Source of the DNA: Parabacteroides distasonis
Lineage (GTDB): Bacteria; Bacteroidota; Bacteroidia; Bacteroidales; Tannerellaceae
Reading direction: 5' to 3'
Assembly (NCBI GenBank): GCA_021531385.1
Contig: JAFBIR010000018.1
Span: 1-58,671, forward strand
DNA length: 58,671 nt
A model generated the notes under the pieces. The model was not told the DNA's origin and made no database searches. It saw nothing but the letters and a program-made list of their open reading frames with translations. How positions within the stretch are numbered: the first letter of the stretch is position 1; each line of letters begins with the position of its first letter. The position numbers were made by a program, and so were the translations under genes. Shown in pieces: positions 1 to 7,502 of the stretch.

Positions 1-1
1 A

Positions 2-382
2 TTACAACAGTCAGGCAAGGGCTACGACGTAGCCACAGTAGGCAATCTTTCCACTTTCGAGGGCAAGGCATTCTTGAAAGAGGTGGTCGGCACCACCGGC
101 ATGGAGGTCTCCTTCGGCTCATTGGCTCCGGGTCAAGCCGTTCCCTTCTTCCATCATCACAAGCTGAACGAGGAGCTTTACATCGTCTTGAGTGGCGAGG
201 GAATCTTCACCTTGGATGGCAATGAGGTTCCCGTGCAATCGGGTAGTGTCGTGCGGATCGCACCCGCAGTGAGCCGTTGTACGAAGTGTACGGGCGAGGC
301 TCCTTTGATCTATATCTGCATCCAGGCGCAAGAGGGCTCCCTGCAGCAGTACACCATGAGTGATGGCGTGATCGAGCAGTAA
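2..382 (+). CDS. Cupin-fold protein, 5' end outside the window
   Basis: The reading frame is open to the left edge, so the first in-frame start codon in view (a TTG at 74) is not the real start. About 126 C-terminal residues are visible. The first cupin motif is clear: a glycine, then FFHHHKLNEELY with the His-x-His pair and following Glu that normally bind a metal, and a GEG turn. The second motif is weaker: after a short SGSVVRIAP stretch the usual histidine is replaced (PAVSRC), so metal binding may be altered. Cupins of this size are small single-domain beta-barrels with very varied roles, so no substrate can be named. Followed by a repeat array and a terminator shared with the converging gene. 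Confidence 0.75.
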   Translation, partial: LQQSGKGYDVATVGNLSTFEGKAFLKEVVGTTGMEVSFGSLAPGQAVPFFHHHKLNEELYIVLSGEGIFTLDGNEVPVQSGSVVRIAPAVSRCTKCTGEAPLIYICIQAQEGSLQQYTMSDGVIEQ

Positions 383-402
383 TGCGCATGGCGTGTTTCC
401 AT

Positions 403-541
403 GGGCATTGCGGTGGAAAACGATGGTGAGGGTTTTGAAAAAACATCGGCAACGTTTTGGCAAACGATGGGCAATGTTTTTTAGGGAGATGAAGATGGTT
501 TTCGAAAAGGATGGGCAACGATTTTTGCGTCGTTGCCCATC
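403..541. repeat. Degenerate 22-bp tandem array, core GGGCAAC
   Basis: Copies of a GATGGGCAAC-like core start at 403, 425, 447, 469, a very degenerate one near 491, and 513, that is on an exact 22-bp grid. Cores are followed by T-rich stretches and GAAAA. The final copy at 510-521 is mirrored by an inverted copy at 530-541. The same core on the same 22-bp grid recurs at 19468-19562. Confidence 0.8.
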
Positions 542-549
542 GGCTTTTT
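510..549 (+). terminator. Terminator of the cupin gene, possibly bidirectional
   Basis: A perfect 12-bp stem, GATGGGCAACGA (510-521) with TCGTTGCCCATC (530-541), has an 8-nt loop and is followed by GGC and five T. It stands between two converging genes and is built from the repeat core of the adjacent array. Confidence 0.7.
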
Positions 550-556
550 GAAGGGA

Positions 557-1654
557 TCAGAAGGGGGCGTTACCCTCGGCGCTGACGGGAATCAGGTCGA
601 AAGCTTGCGCTAAGGCAGCCAGGGCCGGATCGGCTTGCTGCATCTGCTCCCAGAGCCGTTCGGCGGGGCTTTGCGGGCGGTCAACGCTTGGAGGTGCTTC
701 CGTAAGCATCTCGTTGGCGGGTGTCTCTTCCTGCCGTTCGGCTTGTAGGGGCACTTCGTGCAGCATAAGGTCGGCCAAGTCGGTGTTGGGCGGATAGGCC
801 TCCAACTGACGCACCAACGTGTAGCTAAGCCCCTTGGTGATTTTCAGCTGAGCCTCCCATTTCTCCAGGGCGCCACTGTCGGGATAAACCACCACCTTGC
901 GACCGATGAGCGGCTTGAGCTTCTCGACGGAGAGTTGCCCGCAGCCGCCCGTGGCGAGCCAGAGGAAGGCGGGGTAGAAGAGGGCGCAGACGATGGCAGT
1001 CTTCTCGCTCTCCACCAAGCAGACGGTGTCGGCGGGGCGTTGGCTGAGCAGGTGCTCCCCGAAGAGGCATTGCGTCAGCGTCCAATCGGCAGGCAGCTGT
1101 CCTTGCCGTTGCAGTAGGGAGTGCACCCAATAGGGATTGCCGGTGCGGTGTCCGTCGGTGCCGTAGTGCATCACCTTGCCACTGCGCACCCTCCCTTGTG
1201 GGTCGATCTGCCAGAAGATGATGCCTCCATCCCGTGTGGCCCCTAAGTGATAGTCGCATAGCGCCTTGTGGATGGCTTCGGCCTTCGCCGGGAAACGCAT
1301 CGTCAGCCAGCTGACGAATTGTGAGCGAGGGCTTTGGCTGCGATTGACATAGGTGGGATCGACCGTGCAGAGCGGACGGGGTGGGGGAGGCGCGGGAAGC
1401 GGCTTCGCTGTCCTTGTCCCTGCCGTCTCTTGCCAATCGGTCGGCCTTCGGGCAGGGTGATCCCGGAAGAATTCCGAGGGGGTGTAGTGATAGCCGCAGC
1501 TGTTCACATGGTCGCATTTGCCGACGTTGTATTCTAACGGCTCGTTGGTGCCGGTATCGACATAGCGGGAGAAGCATTTCCGCTGCCCGCAACGGGGGCA
1601 GGTGTAGCGGTTTCGCCCGCCTGCCTCGTATTTGGATAAGGTGTATTTATACAT
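557..1654 (-). CDS. DUF6371/PG0870-type toprim-like protein of a mobile element
   Basis: About 365 residues from the ATG that begins MYKYTLSKYEAGGRNRY; a start 33 bp upstream is also possible. The N-terminus has a zinc-ribbon pattern (CPRCG, later KCDH and SCGY) as in primase-type proteins. The C-terminal half has toprim-like signatures: VESEKTAI, with the acidic residue of motif 1, and VYPDSGA for the DxD region. Proteins of this kind are common in Bacteroidales integrative elements, beside RepA-like ATPases, and are thought to be primase-related; that role is inferred. It is the last gene of a minus-strand run. The C-terminal 50 residues are Pro/Glu rich and look disordered. Confidence 0.75.
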   Translation of the reverse strand: MYKYTLSKYEAGGRNRYTCPRCGQRKCFSRYVDTGTNEPLEYNVGKCDHVNSCGYHYTPSEFFRDHPARRPTDWQETAGTRTAKPLPAPPPPRPLCTVDPTYVNRSQSPRSQFVSWLTMRFPAKAEAIHKALCDYHLGATRDGGIIFWQIDPQGRVRSGKVMHYGTDGHRTGNPYWVHSLLQRQGQLPADWTLTQCLFGEHLLSQRPADTVCLVESEKTAIVCALFYPAFLWLATGGCGQLSVEKLKPLIGRKVVVYPDSGALEKWEAQLKITKGLSYTLVRQLEAYPPNTDLADLMLHEVPLQAERQEETPANEMLTEAPPSVDRPQSPAERLWEQMQQADPALAALAQAFDLIPVSAEGNAPF

Positions 1655-1764
1655 ATTTAGACATTCAATTAGACGTGAAAAAAGCATTTAATTTGTCTAA
1701 TCCAATGCGTATATATATATACGCAATTGGACAATTAGACAAGACAAAATCGAGTAGCCGACTG

Positions 1765-2901
1765 TCATTCGAATGACAGTTCAGTTTGTTCGTTAGACAA
1801 ATCTTTAGACAAACTGAAGAGTGCTTTCCCATCTTTTGAGAGGCTGAATTGCGTTGGATCCAACTTCTTGATTAAGTTGTAGCTCGTGGCTCGGCAGATG
1901 TTGAACTTCTGACTGATCATTTTTATTAAGTCGGCTTTATCCATGATGCCGCCGTGCTCCGTCAGTACCTGCTTGATGAACTCCTGCTTTTCATCGAGCT
2001 TGCTCATCGCTTTTTCCTTGCGCTTCTCCGCCTTCTCTTCCCTCATGGCTTGCAGCAACTCCTCCGCCGAGGTGGGATAACCCTCACGATCGAAGGCGAA
2101 GGTGAAGTCGGGGATGGGGGCATGGCGGCTCTCCGTGCAGCTGACGGTGACGATGTTGCTCGACGAGTCCTTTTTGCAGTTGAACACCAAGGAGGCCTTC
2201 TGCGTGAGGAAGGAGCCGAGGTGACCACGCATGTTGTGGTCGTCGGTCGCCTTGTTGGTGTGCAAGACGTTGACGAGGCAGCAGTTGAACTCCTCGGCGA
2301 GTGCCAACAGCTTGCGTATCAACGCCTGGCTCTCCTCCAAGTCGTTGAAGTTGAGCAGCAGATCGACAATGCCATCAATAAAGACGATGTCCGGACGGTA
2401 TTTCTTCAGCAGGTCGGTGAGCGCCTGCTGGCACTCGTCGGCGGTTTGTCGGCGCAAGTTGATGAAGGTGGCTTCCGGTACATCCTCCGTCTCAGGCAGC
2501 TCGGCCAGGTGCATTGCCTTACGGTTCATCAGCTGGGTGTCAGCCGGTTTCATCTCCGTGTCGATGTAGAGCATGCGGGGGCGAGTGTCGGCGAGTCGCC
2601 TCACGTAGTGCCACTGCCCGCAGAGCAGGGTGGCGATCAGGATCATCTCCAAGGTCGATTTGCCCTGCTTCGCCTTCGCCTTGATGGCGATCAGCTCCTT
2701 GCGGGCAAAGCAACGCTCCTCGTTGATTTCCAGCAGATCGTCGTCGGGCGGATAGTTCGTGTGTAAGCTGACCACGCACGCCTCCAACTTCGCCAAGCGT
2801 TCCCGCTCCTGGCGTTCCTCCTCGCTCTCTTGCTGAGCGACACTGTTCACTAACGCATCCACCTCGGCGGGTGGGGTTTGAAGATTCTTGTTTTCTTCCA
2901 T
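1765..2901 (-). CDS. RepA-like AAA_25 ATPase of a mobile element
   Basis: About 378 residues from the ATG beginning MEENKNLQ. The frame stays open to 3129, but the extra 76 residues are of poor composition and run across the dyad cluster at 3087-3213, so the shorter start is preferred. Walker A is AKAKQGKST (residues about 75-83) and Walker B is DIVFIDG (about 171-177), the layout of RecA/DnaB-fold RepA helicases. A C-terminal winged-helix-like stretch follows (KQEFIKQVLTEHGG...KADLIKMISQ). Likely role: a hexameric replication ATPase of an integrated element. It lies 110 bp upstream of the toprim gene, in the same direction. Function is inferred from family and context. Confidence 0.8.
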   Translation of the reverse strand: MEENKNLQTPPAEVDALVNSVAQQESEEERQERERLAKLEACVVSLHTNYPPDDDLLEINEERCFARKELIAIKAKAKQGKSTLEMILIATLLCGQWHYVRRLADTRPRMLYIDTEMKPADTQLMNRKAMHLAELPETEDVPEATFINLRRQTADECQQALTDLLKKYRPDIVFIDGIVDLLLNFNDLEESQALIRKLLALAEEFNCCLVNVLHTNKATDDHNMRGHLGSFLTQKASLVFNCKKDSSSNIVTVSCTESRHAPIPDFTFAFDREGYPTSAEELLQAMREEKAEKRKEKAMSKLDEKQEFIKQVLTEHGGIMDKADLIKMISQKFNICRATSYNLIKKLDPTQFSLSKDGKALFSLSKDLSNEQTELSFE

Positions 2902-3086
2902 GTGTAAAAGGGCCGACGGGTTGAACCACAGACGACACCCGAGAAGGTCTCCGTCGGCTGGTTGGCCGCATTCCCTTTGGAGGTGTCTCTGTGGTGAATC
3001 ATCCGCCGGGAAGCGGAGGTTGGGAGCGACCCATCCTACTTCCAATGGCAAAGTAACGCATAGGTATTGAAGGGGCATTGGCGAAT

Positions 3087-3213
3087 GATTTTCCATTTGG
3101 TATGGAATATTCTCCAATATTTTATCCAATGATTATCAATGCTTTGTGAGGCTTTGGATAATTTTTGGCTCCATTTTCTCCAATTTGGATCTTGTTTTCT
3201 CCAATTTTGGAGA
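3087..3213. repeat. Cluster of TCCAA/TTGGA dyads upstream of the RepA-like gene
   Basis: Related blocks TTTTCTCCAAT (3174-3184 and 3195-3205), TTTTATCCAAT (3120-3130), ATTCTCCAAT (3109-3118) and GATTTTCCATT (3087-3097) recur in one orientation, several 21 bp apart. They also form dyads: TCTCCAA/TTGGAGA at 3198-3213, TCCAA/TTGGA at 3179-3189, TTCCAT/ATGGAA at 3090-3106, and TTATCCAA (3123-3130) with TTGGATAA (3154-3161). This resembles an operator cluster or replication iterons. Confidence 0.55.
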
Positions 3214-3272
3214 ATGGGATTTCGTGCGTGAAAATCCGTTGTTGCCAAATGTATATGTGTATATTCCTGCCC

Positions 3273-3363
3273 GTAGAGACGTTGCGTGCAACGTCTCGGG
3301 AATACCGCCTAAGGGGATTTTGTGCACATGGGGTATGGAGACGTAGCACGCTACGTCTCTACG
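3273..3363. repeat. Paired REP-like element (two perfect hairpins)
   Basis: Hairpin one is GAGACGTTGC/GCAACGTCTC at 3276-3297. Hairpin two is GAGACGTAGC/GCTACGTCTC at 3338-3359. The outer flanks are inverted relative to each other (CGTAGAGACGT on the left, ACGTCTCTACG on the right), so the 91-bp unit is a BIME-like pair. Further copies occur at 55498, 56873, 56920, 58132 and 58179. Confidence 0.8.
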
Positions 3364-3391
3364 GGGCGGTTAGAACCACACGCAAAGGGGA

Positions 3392-4342
3392 TCAGAGGGT
3401 GTTACGGCGTTCCAACACTTCAGTGATGATTCCCTTCACTTTCAGATACTGATTCTTGGTGAAGAGAGATTTGTTGTTGTTAGGATTGGGGACGGGGTTG
3501 TCGATATAGGTACGCCGATGCTCTTTGGTGATGGTTCTGGCGATCTCTCGGGTGGAACCTTCGAGACAGCTCTTCTGCTTGCCGTTCGCATCCCGGAAGG
3601 TCGTGTTTCTCAGCATACCTAACACGTTGAGCACAAGTATTACGTTGCATTCCCATCCGTTATTTTGGGGCCTATCTTTTTCCAGTTTCTGCCATAAATC
3701 CTTGTCGGCACAAATCGCCAGCCAGATGTGGCTATAGGTCTCCCAGTCGATACACAGCAATTCTTTCTCGAGGGGTTTCGTATGCTCCAGGATGCTATTG
3801 AACGTCTTTTGTACCTCGTCGGCGGGCTTTGTCTCGGGGTCGGCTTGCATGTAATCCTTCACGGGTATGACGAGCTCCTTGCGGTTGCTCAGCATGCTTT
3901 CTTTGAAGGAGTGACGCAGTTTGAGAAAGTAGGCATACACGGCATCGTCGTCGGTCAACTCTCGGCAGATGGCGTATTGCAACTCCTCGTTGGGGTGCGT
4001 GCTGCCGTCGCCGGGATCGGCGGAAGCCATTTGCATCAAGAGGATAAACAAGACGACCACCACGGCGTTTTGCGCCTGCTCCTCCGTGTAAAGCTGGCGG
4101 TATTGCTCTTCCAATTCCGTGTGGATGTGGCAGATCTCGATGTCTCTGTTGGTGTTGCAAGCGAGTAGCTCTTTGCGGATGCGTTCCGCTTCGTACCATA
4201 CTGCCACGTCGCTGAGTGGGATCTCACCGTTTCGCTTCAACTTGTTGAGCATGAATGTGCAAGCGCAGAATAGCGCATCTTGGCGATAATCCTTGCGTAG
4301 GTTTTGCTCGTTGATTGATAGGTGTGTCCCTTCCTCTCTCAT
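3392..4342 (-). CDS. Unknown protein of the mobile-element module
   Basis: A 316-residue protein, intact, with no motif I recognise. Composition is ordinary and helical, with one hydrophobic run (AVVVVLFILLMQMA, about residues 92-106) that may be a buried helix rather than a membrane segment. The C-terminal third is basic and ends with an Asn-rich patch (PVPNPNNNK). It sits between a 60-residue ORF and the RepA-like ATPase, in the same direction, so it probably belongs to the same element. Proteins at this place in Bacteroidales elements are usually annotated as hypothetical. The long 5' gap to the ATPase holds the REP pair and the dyad cluster. Confidence 0.7.
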   Translation of the reverse strand: MREEGTHLSINEQNLRKDYRQDALFCACTFMLNKLKRNGEIPLSDVAVWYEAERIRKELLACNTNRDIEICHIHTELEEQYRQLYTEEQAQNAVVVVLFILLMQMASADPGDGSTHPNEELQYAICRELTDDDAVYAYFLKLRHSFKESMLSNRKELVIPVKDYMQADPETKPADEVQKTFNSILEHTKPLEKELLCIDWETYSHIWLAICADKDLWQKLEKDRPQNNGWECNVILVLNVLGMLRNTTFRDANGKQKSCLEGSTREIARTITKEHRRTYIDNPVPNPNNNKSLFTKNQYLKVKGIITEVLERRNTL

Positions 4343-4398
4343 GGCAGTCAGATTATGAACGGTTAGTAGGGCGCAACTATGGCGGATGACGCAGCGAA

Positions 4399-4581
4399 TT
4401 ATTTCGCCGCGTCAGCGTAATCTTGGAAGCGCGAGTCGATGTGCAGATGCCCTCTGAGGGGCGTGTCTTTGGAGGGCGTCTTTAGAGCAGCTTGACGCCG
4501 TTTCTCCTTCTGGAGATCCGCCTGATAGTTGGGGCGAAGCTCCTCGGCCGTGCGATCGATGCTGTTAAAGGTGCGGTTCAT
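4399..4581 (-). CDS. Small basic unknown protein at the head of the mobile module
   Basis: A 60-residue, Lys/Arg-rich ORF 56 bp upstream of the 316-residue gene and in the same direction. The sequence has no recognisable domain; the middle (LQKEKRRQAALK) looks helical. A weak promoter candidate lies upstream on the minus strand: CTTG (4638-4635) and TAATATTG (4612-4605), one mismatch from TAnnTTTG. In related elements a small DNA-binding or excisionase-like gene often sits here, but nothing in this sequence shows a helix-turn-helix. Could be a non-coding frame. Confidence 0.45.
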   Translation of the reverse strand: MNRTFNSIDRTAEELRPNYQADLQKEKRRQAALKTPSKDTPLRGHLHIDSRFQDYADAAK

Positions 4582-4670
4582 ACAATTCCCTTTTAATTTC
4601 TGACTACAATATTACGGGTTTTGTATGAAAAAAACAAGTAGCGTTCCGAAAAGTGGGAAAGAATTTTCGT

Positions 4671-4733
4671 AACCTATTTATTCAAAGGGATAAAACTAAC
4701 GGCAAGCCTATCTGTAGAAAGTAGAAATAGGTT
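4671..4733. repeat. Inverted repeat AACCTATTT / AAATAGGTT
   Basis: Perfect 9-bp arms at 4671-4679 and 4725-4733 enclose 45 bp, just beyond the last gene of the mobile module. A possible regulatory or element-end site; nothing more can be shown. Confidence 0.35.
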
Positions 4734-4835
4734 GAAGAGCTGCTTTTGGGTTTTGCAAAGCCTCTTAATCGTTTAAACTGTGTTAAAGGTGATGAGATTT
4801 ATGTCGGAAAAGTATGCTGTATAACATAAAGTCGC

Positions 4836-4916
4836 TATATTTGCAACGTGTTTTTCATGGTATTAGATTTAAGGTAAACAATTTGAGATTGGCTGTCCGT
4901 GATGGATGGCTTTTTT
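4836..4916 (+). ncRNA. Candidate small RNA with own -7 box and terminator
   Basis: The 422-bp gap between the mobile module and metY contains TATATTTG at 4836-4843, a perfect -7 box, though no good -33 box was found. About 50 bp later comes a hairpin, GCTGTCC (4892-4898) with GGATGGC (4904-4910, two G-U pairs), followed by six T (4911-4916). This would give a transcript of about 65 nt with no useful ORF. The intervening block (GGTATTAGATTTAAGG) looks to me like a recurrent Bacteroidales intergenic sequence, but this was not checked. The ORF across it has no protein-like features. Confidence 0.4.
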
Positions 4917-5003
4917 CATTTATAGGGGGAGCATTCAGAGGGCAATCTCCATGCAGAGATCGCAACGGTCATAGACGGGATGTCTGTTTGACATCTGCAG
5001 TCA

Positions 5004-6293
5004 TTAGATTTTTGCGAATGCCTGCTCCAAATCCTCCAAAATGTCGTCGATGTGCTCCGTACCGATAGAGAGACGGATGGTTGACGGCGTGATGTGCTGA
5101 GCGGCCAACTCCTCCGGGCTCATCTGTGAGTGTGTCGTGGTGTAGGGGTGGATCACCAAGCTCTTCACATCGGCCACGTTAGCCAACAGGGAGAAGATCT
5201 CTAAAGAGTCGATGAACTTCCAAGCCTCCTCTTGACCACCCTTGATCTCGAAGGTGAAGATGCTGCCACCGCCATTGGGGAAGTATTTCTGATACAACGC
5301 ATGGTCAGGATGCTCAGGCAATGAGGGGTGATTTACCTTCGCTACCTTCGGGTTGTTCTTCAAGTAATTAACCACTTTCAATGCGTTCTCTACGTGGCGC
5401 TCCACACGCAAGGAGAGGGTCTCCAAACCTTGCAACAGGATGAAGGCGTTGAACGGTGAGATCGTCGCGCCGGTATCACGCAGGATGACCGCACGGATAC
5501 GAGTTACGAAAGCGGCCGCACCGGCTACGTCGGCAAACACCGCACCGTGGTAGCTGGGATCGGGTTTCGCCAATGTCGGGAACTTATCGGCGTTGGCCTT
5601 CCAGTCGAACTTACCACCATCTACGATGACGCCACCCAAGCTGCTACCGTGGCCACCGATGAACTTCGTAGCGGAGTGAACCACTACATCCGCACCGTGC
5701 TCGATCGGACGGATCAGGTAGGGAGTACCGAAGGTGTTGTCGATGATCAAGGGGATCTGATGACGGTGAGCCACCTCAGCGATCGCGTCGATGTTCGTCA
5801 CGTCGGAGTTCGGGTTACCGAATGTCTCGGCATAGATCGCCTTCGTGTTCGGCTGAATAGCGGCTTCCAAGGCAGCCAAGTCGTTCACGTTCACGATGGT
5901 GTTGCTGATGCCTTGTGTAGCCAATGTATGAGTGATCAAGTTGAAAGAACCACCGTAGAGGTTGTCAGCAGCTACGACATGATCGCCTACACCCAAGATG
6001 TTCTGCAAGGCATAGGTAGCTGCAGCGGCACCTGAAGCGACCGCCAAACCGGCTACACCACCCTCCAAGACAGCCACACGCTGCTCGAAGACACCCTGTG
6101 TAGAGTTGGTCAAACGGCCATAGATGTTACCTGCGTCACGCAAGCCGAAGCGGTCAGCCGCATGTTGAGAGTTGCGGAACACATAGGAGGTTGTCTGATA
6201 GATAGGCACCGCGCGTGCGTCGGTTGCGGGATCCGGTTGCTCTTGCCCTACATGCAATTGTAATGTCTCGAAACGATAATTCTTTGCTGCCAT
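5004..6293 (-). CDS. metY: O-acetylhomoserine sulfhydrylase / aminocarboxypropyltransferase
   Basis: A 429-residue PLP enzyme of the Cys/Met metabolism family that turns O-acetylhomoserine and sulfide into homocysteine. The start is the ATG beginning MAAKNYRFETLQLHVGQ; an upstream in-frame TTG is ignored. The PLP lysine is K210 in HSATKFIGGHG, the aspartate of DNTFGTPY sits at about 185, and the ETFGNPNSD loop is present; length is typical for MetY. It supplies homocysteine, which metH (44068-47766) can methylate. A promoter lies upstream at 6339-6369. No SAM riboswitch is evident in the 200-bp leader region. Confidence 0.95.
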   Translation of the reverse strand: MAAKNYRFETLQLHVGQEQPDPATDARAVPIYQTTSYVFRNSQHAADRFGLRDAGNIYGRLTNSTQGVFEQRVAVLEGGVAGLAVASGAAAATYALQNILGVGDHVVAADNLYGGSFNLITHTLATQGISNTIVNVNDLAALEAAIQPNTKAIYAETFGNPNSDVTNIDAIAEVAHRHQIPLIIDNTFGTPYLIRPIEHGADVVVHSATKFIGGHGSSLGGVIVDGGKFDWKANADKFPTLAKPDPSYHGAVFADVAGAAAFVTRIRAVILRDTGATISPFNAFILLQGLETLSLRVERHVENALKVVNYLKNNPKVAKVNHPSLPEHPDHALYQKYFPNGGGSIFTFEIKGGQEEAWKFIDSLEIFSLLANVADVKSLVIHPYTTTHSQMSPEELAAQHITPSTIRLSIGTEHIDDILEDLEQAFAKI

Positions 6294-6338
6294 AATATTC
6301 AATTTTTATAGGTTTATATTTTTGTTTTATTCTGACAG

Positions 6339-6369
6339 CAAAGGTATAGCTGCTGGGTATATTCACCAA
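6339..6369 (-). promoter_or_regulatory. Promoter of metY
   Basis: On the minus strand, TTGG (6369-6366) is followed after 19 nt by TACCTTTG (6346-6339), a full match to TAnnTTTG, about 45 bp before the metY ATG. Confidence 0.6.
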
Positions 6370-6496
6370 TAGAAAAAGAAAATATGGAAAATATCCCTAA
6401 AAATAGATGTTTATAAAGGATAAAAATGCTGTTTTGGATCGGTTAGGATAAGGGTTAGTAGAATATTTTTCTGATGCGCCCTGCGCAATCGCCGCC

Positions 6497-7474
6497 TCAC
6501 TCAACCCGGTGATCGGCGATTTGCTTGCAGCCATTCAGGAAGGCGCTAATCGGCATCCGTTTCTTGCCTGCCAATTGCAACGAGAGCAGGCGGATATACC
6601 CCCCTTCAACCGCTACATCGAGGTAACTTTTCTGATCGGTATGGAGGCTACCGATGGGGAAAGCGTGCTCGGCGGGTCGCTTCTCCGTCTGGTAAATCTT
6701 CAACACCTGGCGGTTACCCTCCGGAGATACCAACTCTGTCCATGCGGCGGGGTAGGGGGAAAGCCCGCGGATGAAATCGTAGATCCGCTTCATCGGTTGC
6801 TGCCAGTTGATGTGACAAGTCTCCTTGAAGATCTTCGGTGCCGGCCGTAGCTCTGCCTCCGTGGCATACAGCTGCTCTTGGGCGATGGTCTCTACTGCCT
6901 CTCCGCTCAACAACAGATCGACCGTCTCCGTCACCAAACCGGCACCCAGTTGCATCAGCGCGTCATGCACAGTGCCTACATCGTCGCTGTCGGCAATTGG
7001 CAGCTGCTTCTGACGGATGATGCGACCCGTATCGATCTCATGCGTCAGGAAGAAGGTGGTCACGCCTGTCTCCGTGTCGCCATTGATCACTGCCCAGTTG
7101 ATGGGCGCTGCTCCTCGGTATTGCGGTAGCAGGGAGGCATGGAGGTTGAAGGTGCCCAAGCGGGGCATGTCCCAAACTACCTCAGGCAGCATACGGAAGG
7201 CCACCACGATCTGTAAATCGGCCTTCAACGCCCGCAGGTCGGCCAAGAAGCCCTCGTCTTTCAGCTTCTCCGGCTGCAAAACCGGCAATCCCACCGATTG
7301 CGCATATTGCTTGACAGCGCTGGCTTGCAACACACTGCCATGGCGCCCCATCGGTTTGTCGGGCATGGTCACTACACCCACAATGTTATATCCACCTTCC
7401 ACCAAGGCACGCAAGCTCTCCACCGCGAAGTCGGGCGTACCCATATATACGATGCGTAAATCTTCTTTCTTCAT
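6497..7474 (-). CDS. fmt: Methionyl-tRNA formyltransferase
   Basis: A 325-residue protein that formylates initiator Met-tRNA with 10-formyl-THF. The N-terminal formyltransferase fold begins IVYMGTPDFAVESL. The catalytic set is visible as N110, H112 in NLHASLLPQYRG, and D148 in HEIDTG. The C-terminal OB-like domain (residues about 210-315) is complete. It lies 28 bp downstream of the ClC channel gene on the same strand and may be co-transcribed. Length matches the family. Confidence 0.97.
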   Translation of the reverse strand: MKKEDLRIVYMGTPDFAVESLRALVEGGYNIVGVVTMPDKPMGRHGSVLQASAVKQYAQSVGLPVLQPEKLKDEGFLADLRALKADLQIVVAFRMLPEVVWDMPRLGTFNLHASLLPQYRGAAPINWAVINGDTETGVTTFFLTHEIDTGRIIRQKQLPIADSDDVGTVHDALMQLGAGLVTETVDLLLSGEAVETIAQEQLYATEAELRPAPKIFKETCHINWQQPMKRIYDFIRGLSPYPAAWTELVSPEGNRQVLKIYQTEKRPAEHAFPIGSLHTDQKSYLDVAVEGGYIRLLSLQLAGKKRMPISAFLNGCKQIADHRVE

Positions 7475-7502
7475 CCTTTATTCTATATATATGTAAGCTA
7501 AG

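Noticed and set aside
2902-3129. N-terminal extension of the RepA-like gene
   Set aside because: Poor composition, overlaps the dyad cluster; inner ATG fits domain size better.
6303-6496. SAM or other riboswitch upstream of metY
   Set aside because: Only a promoter and a short A/T-rich leader; no recognisable fold.
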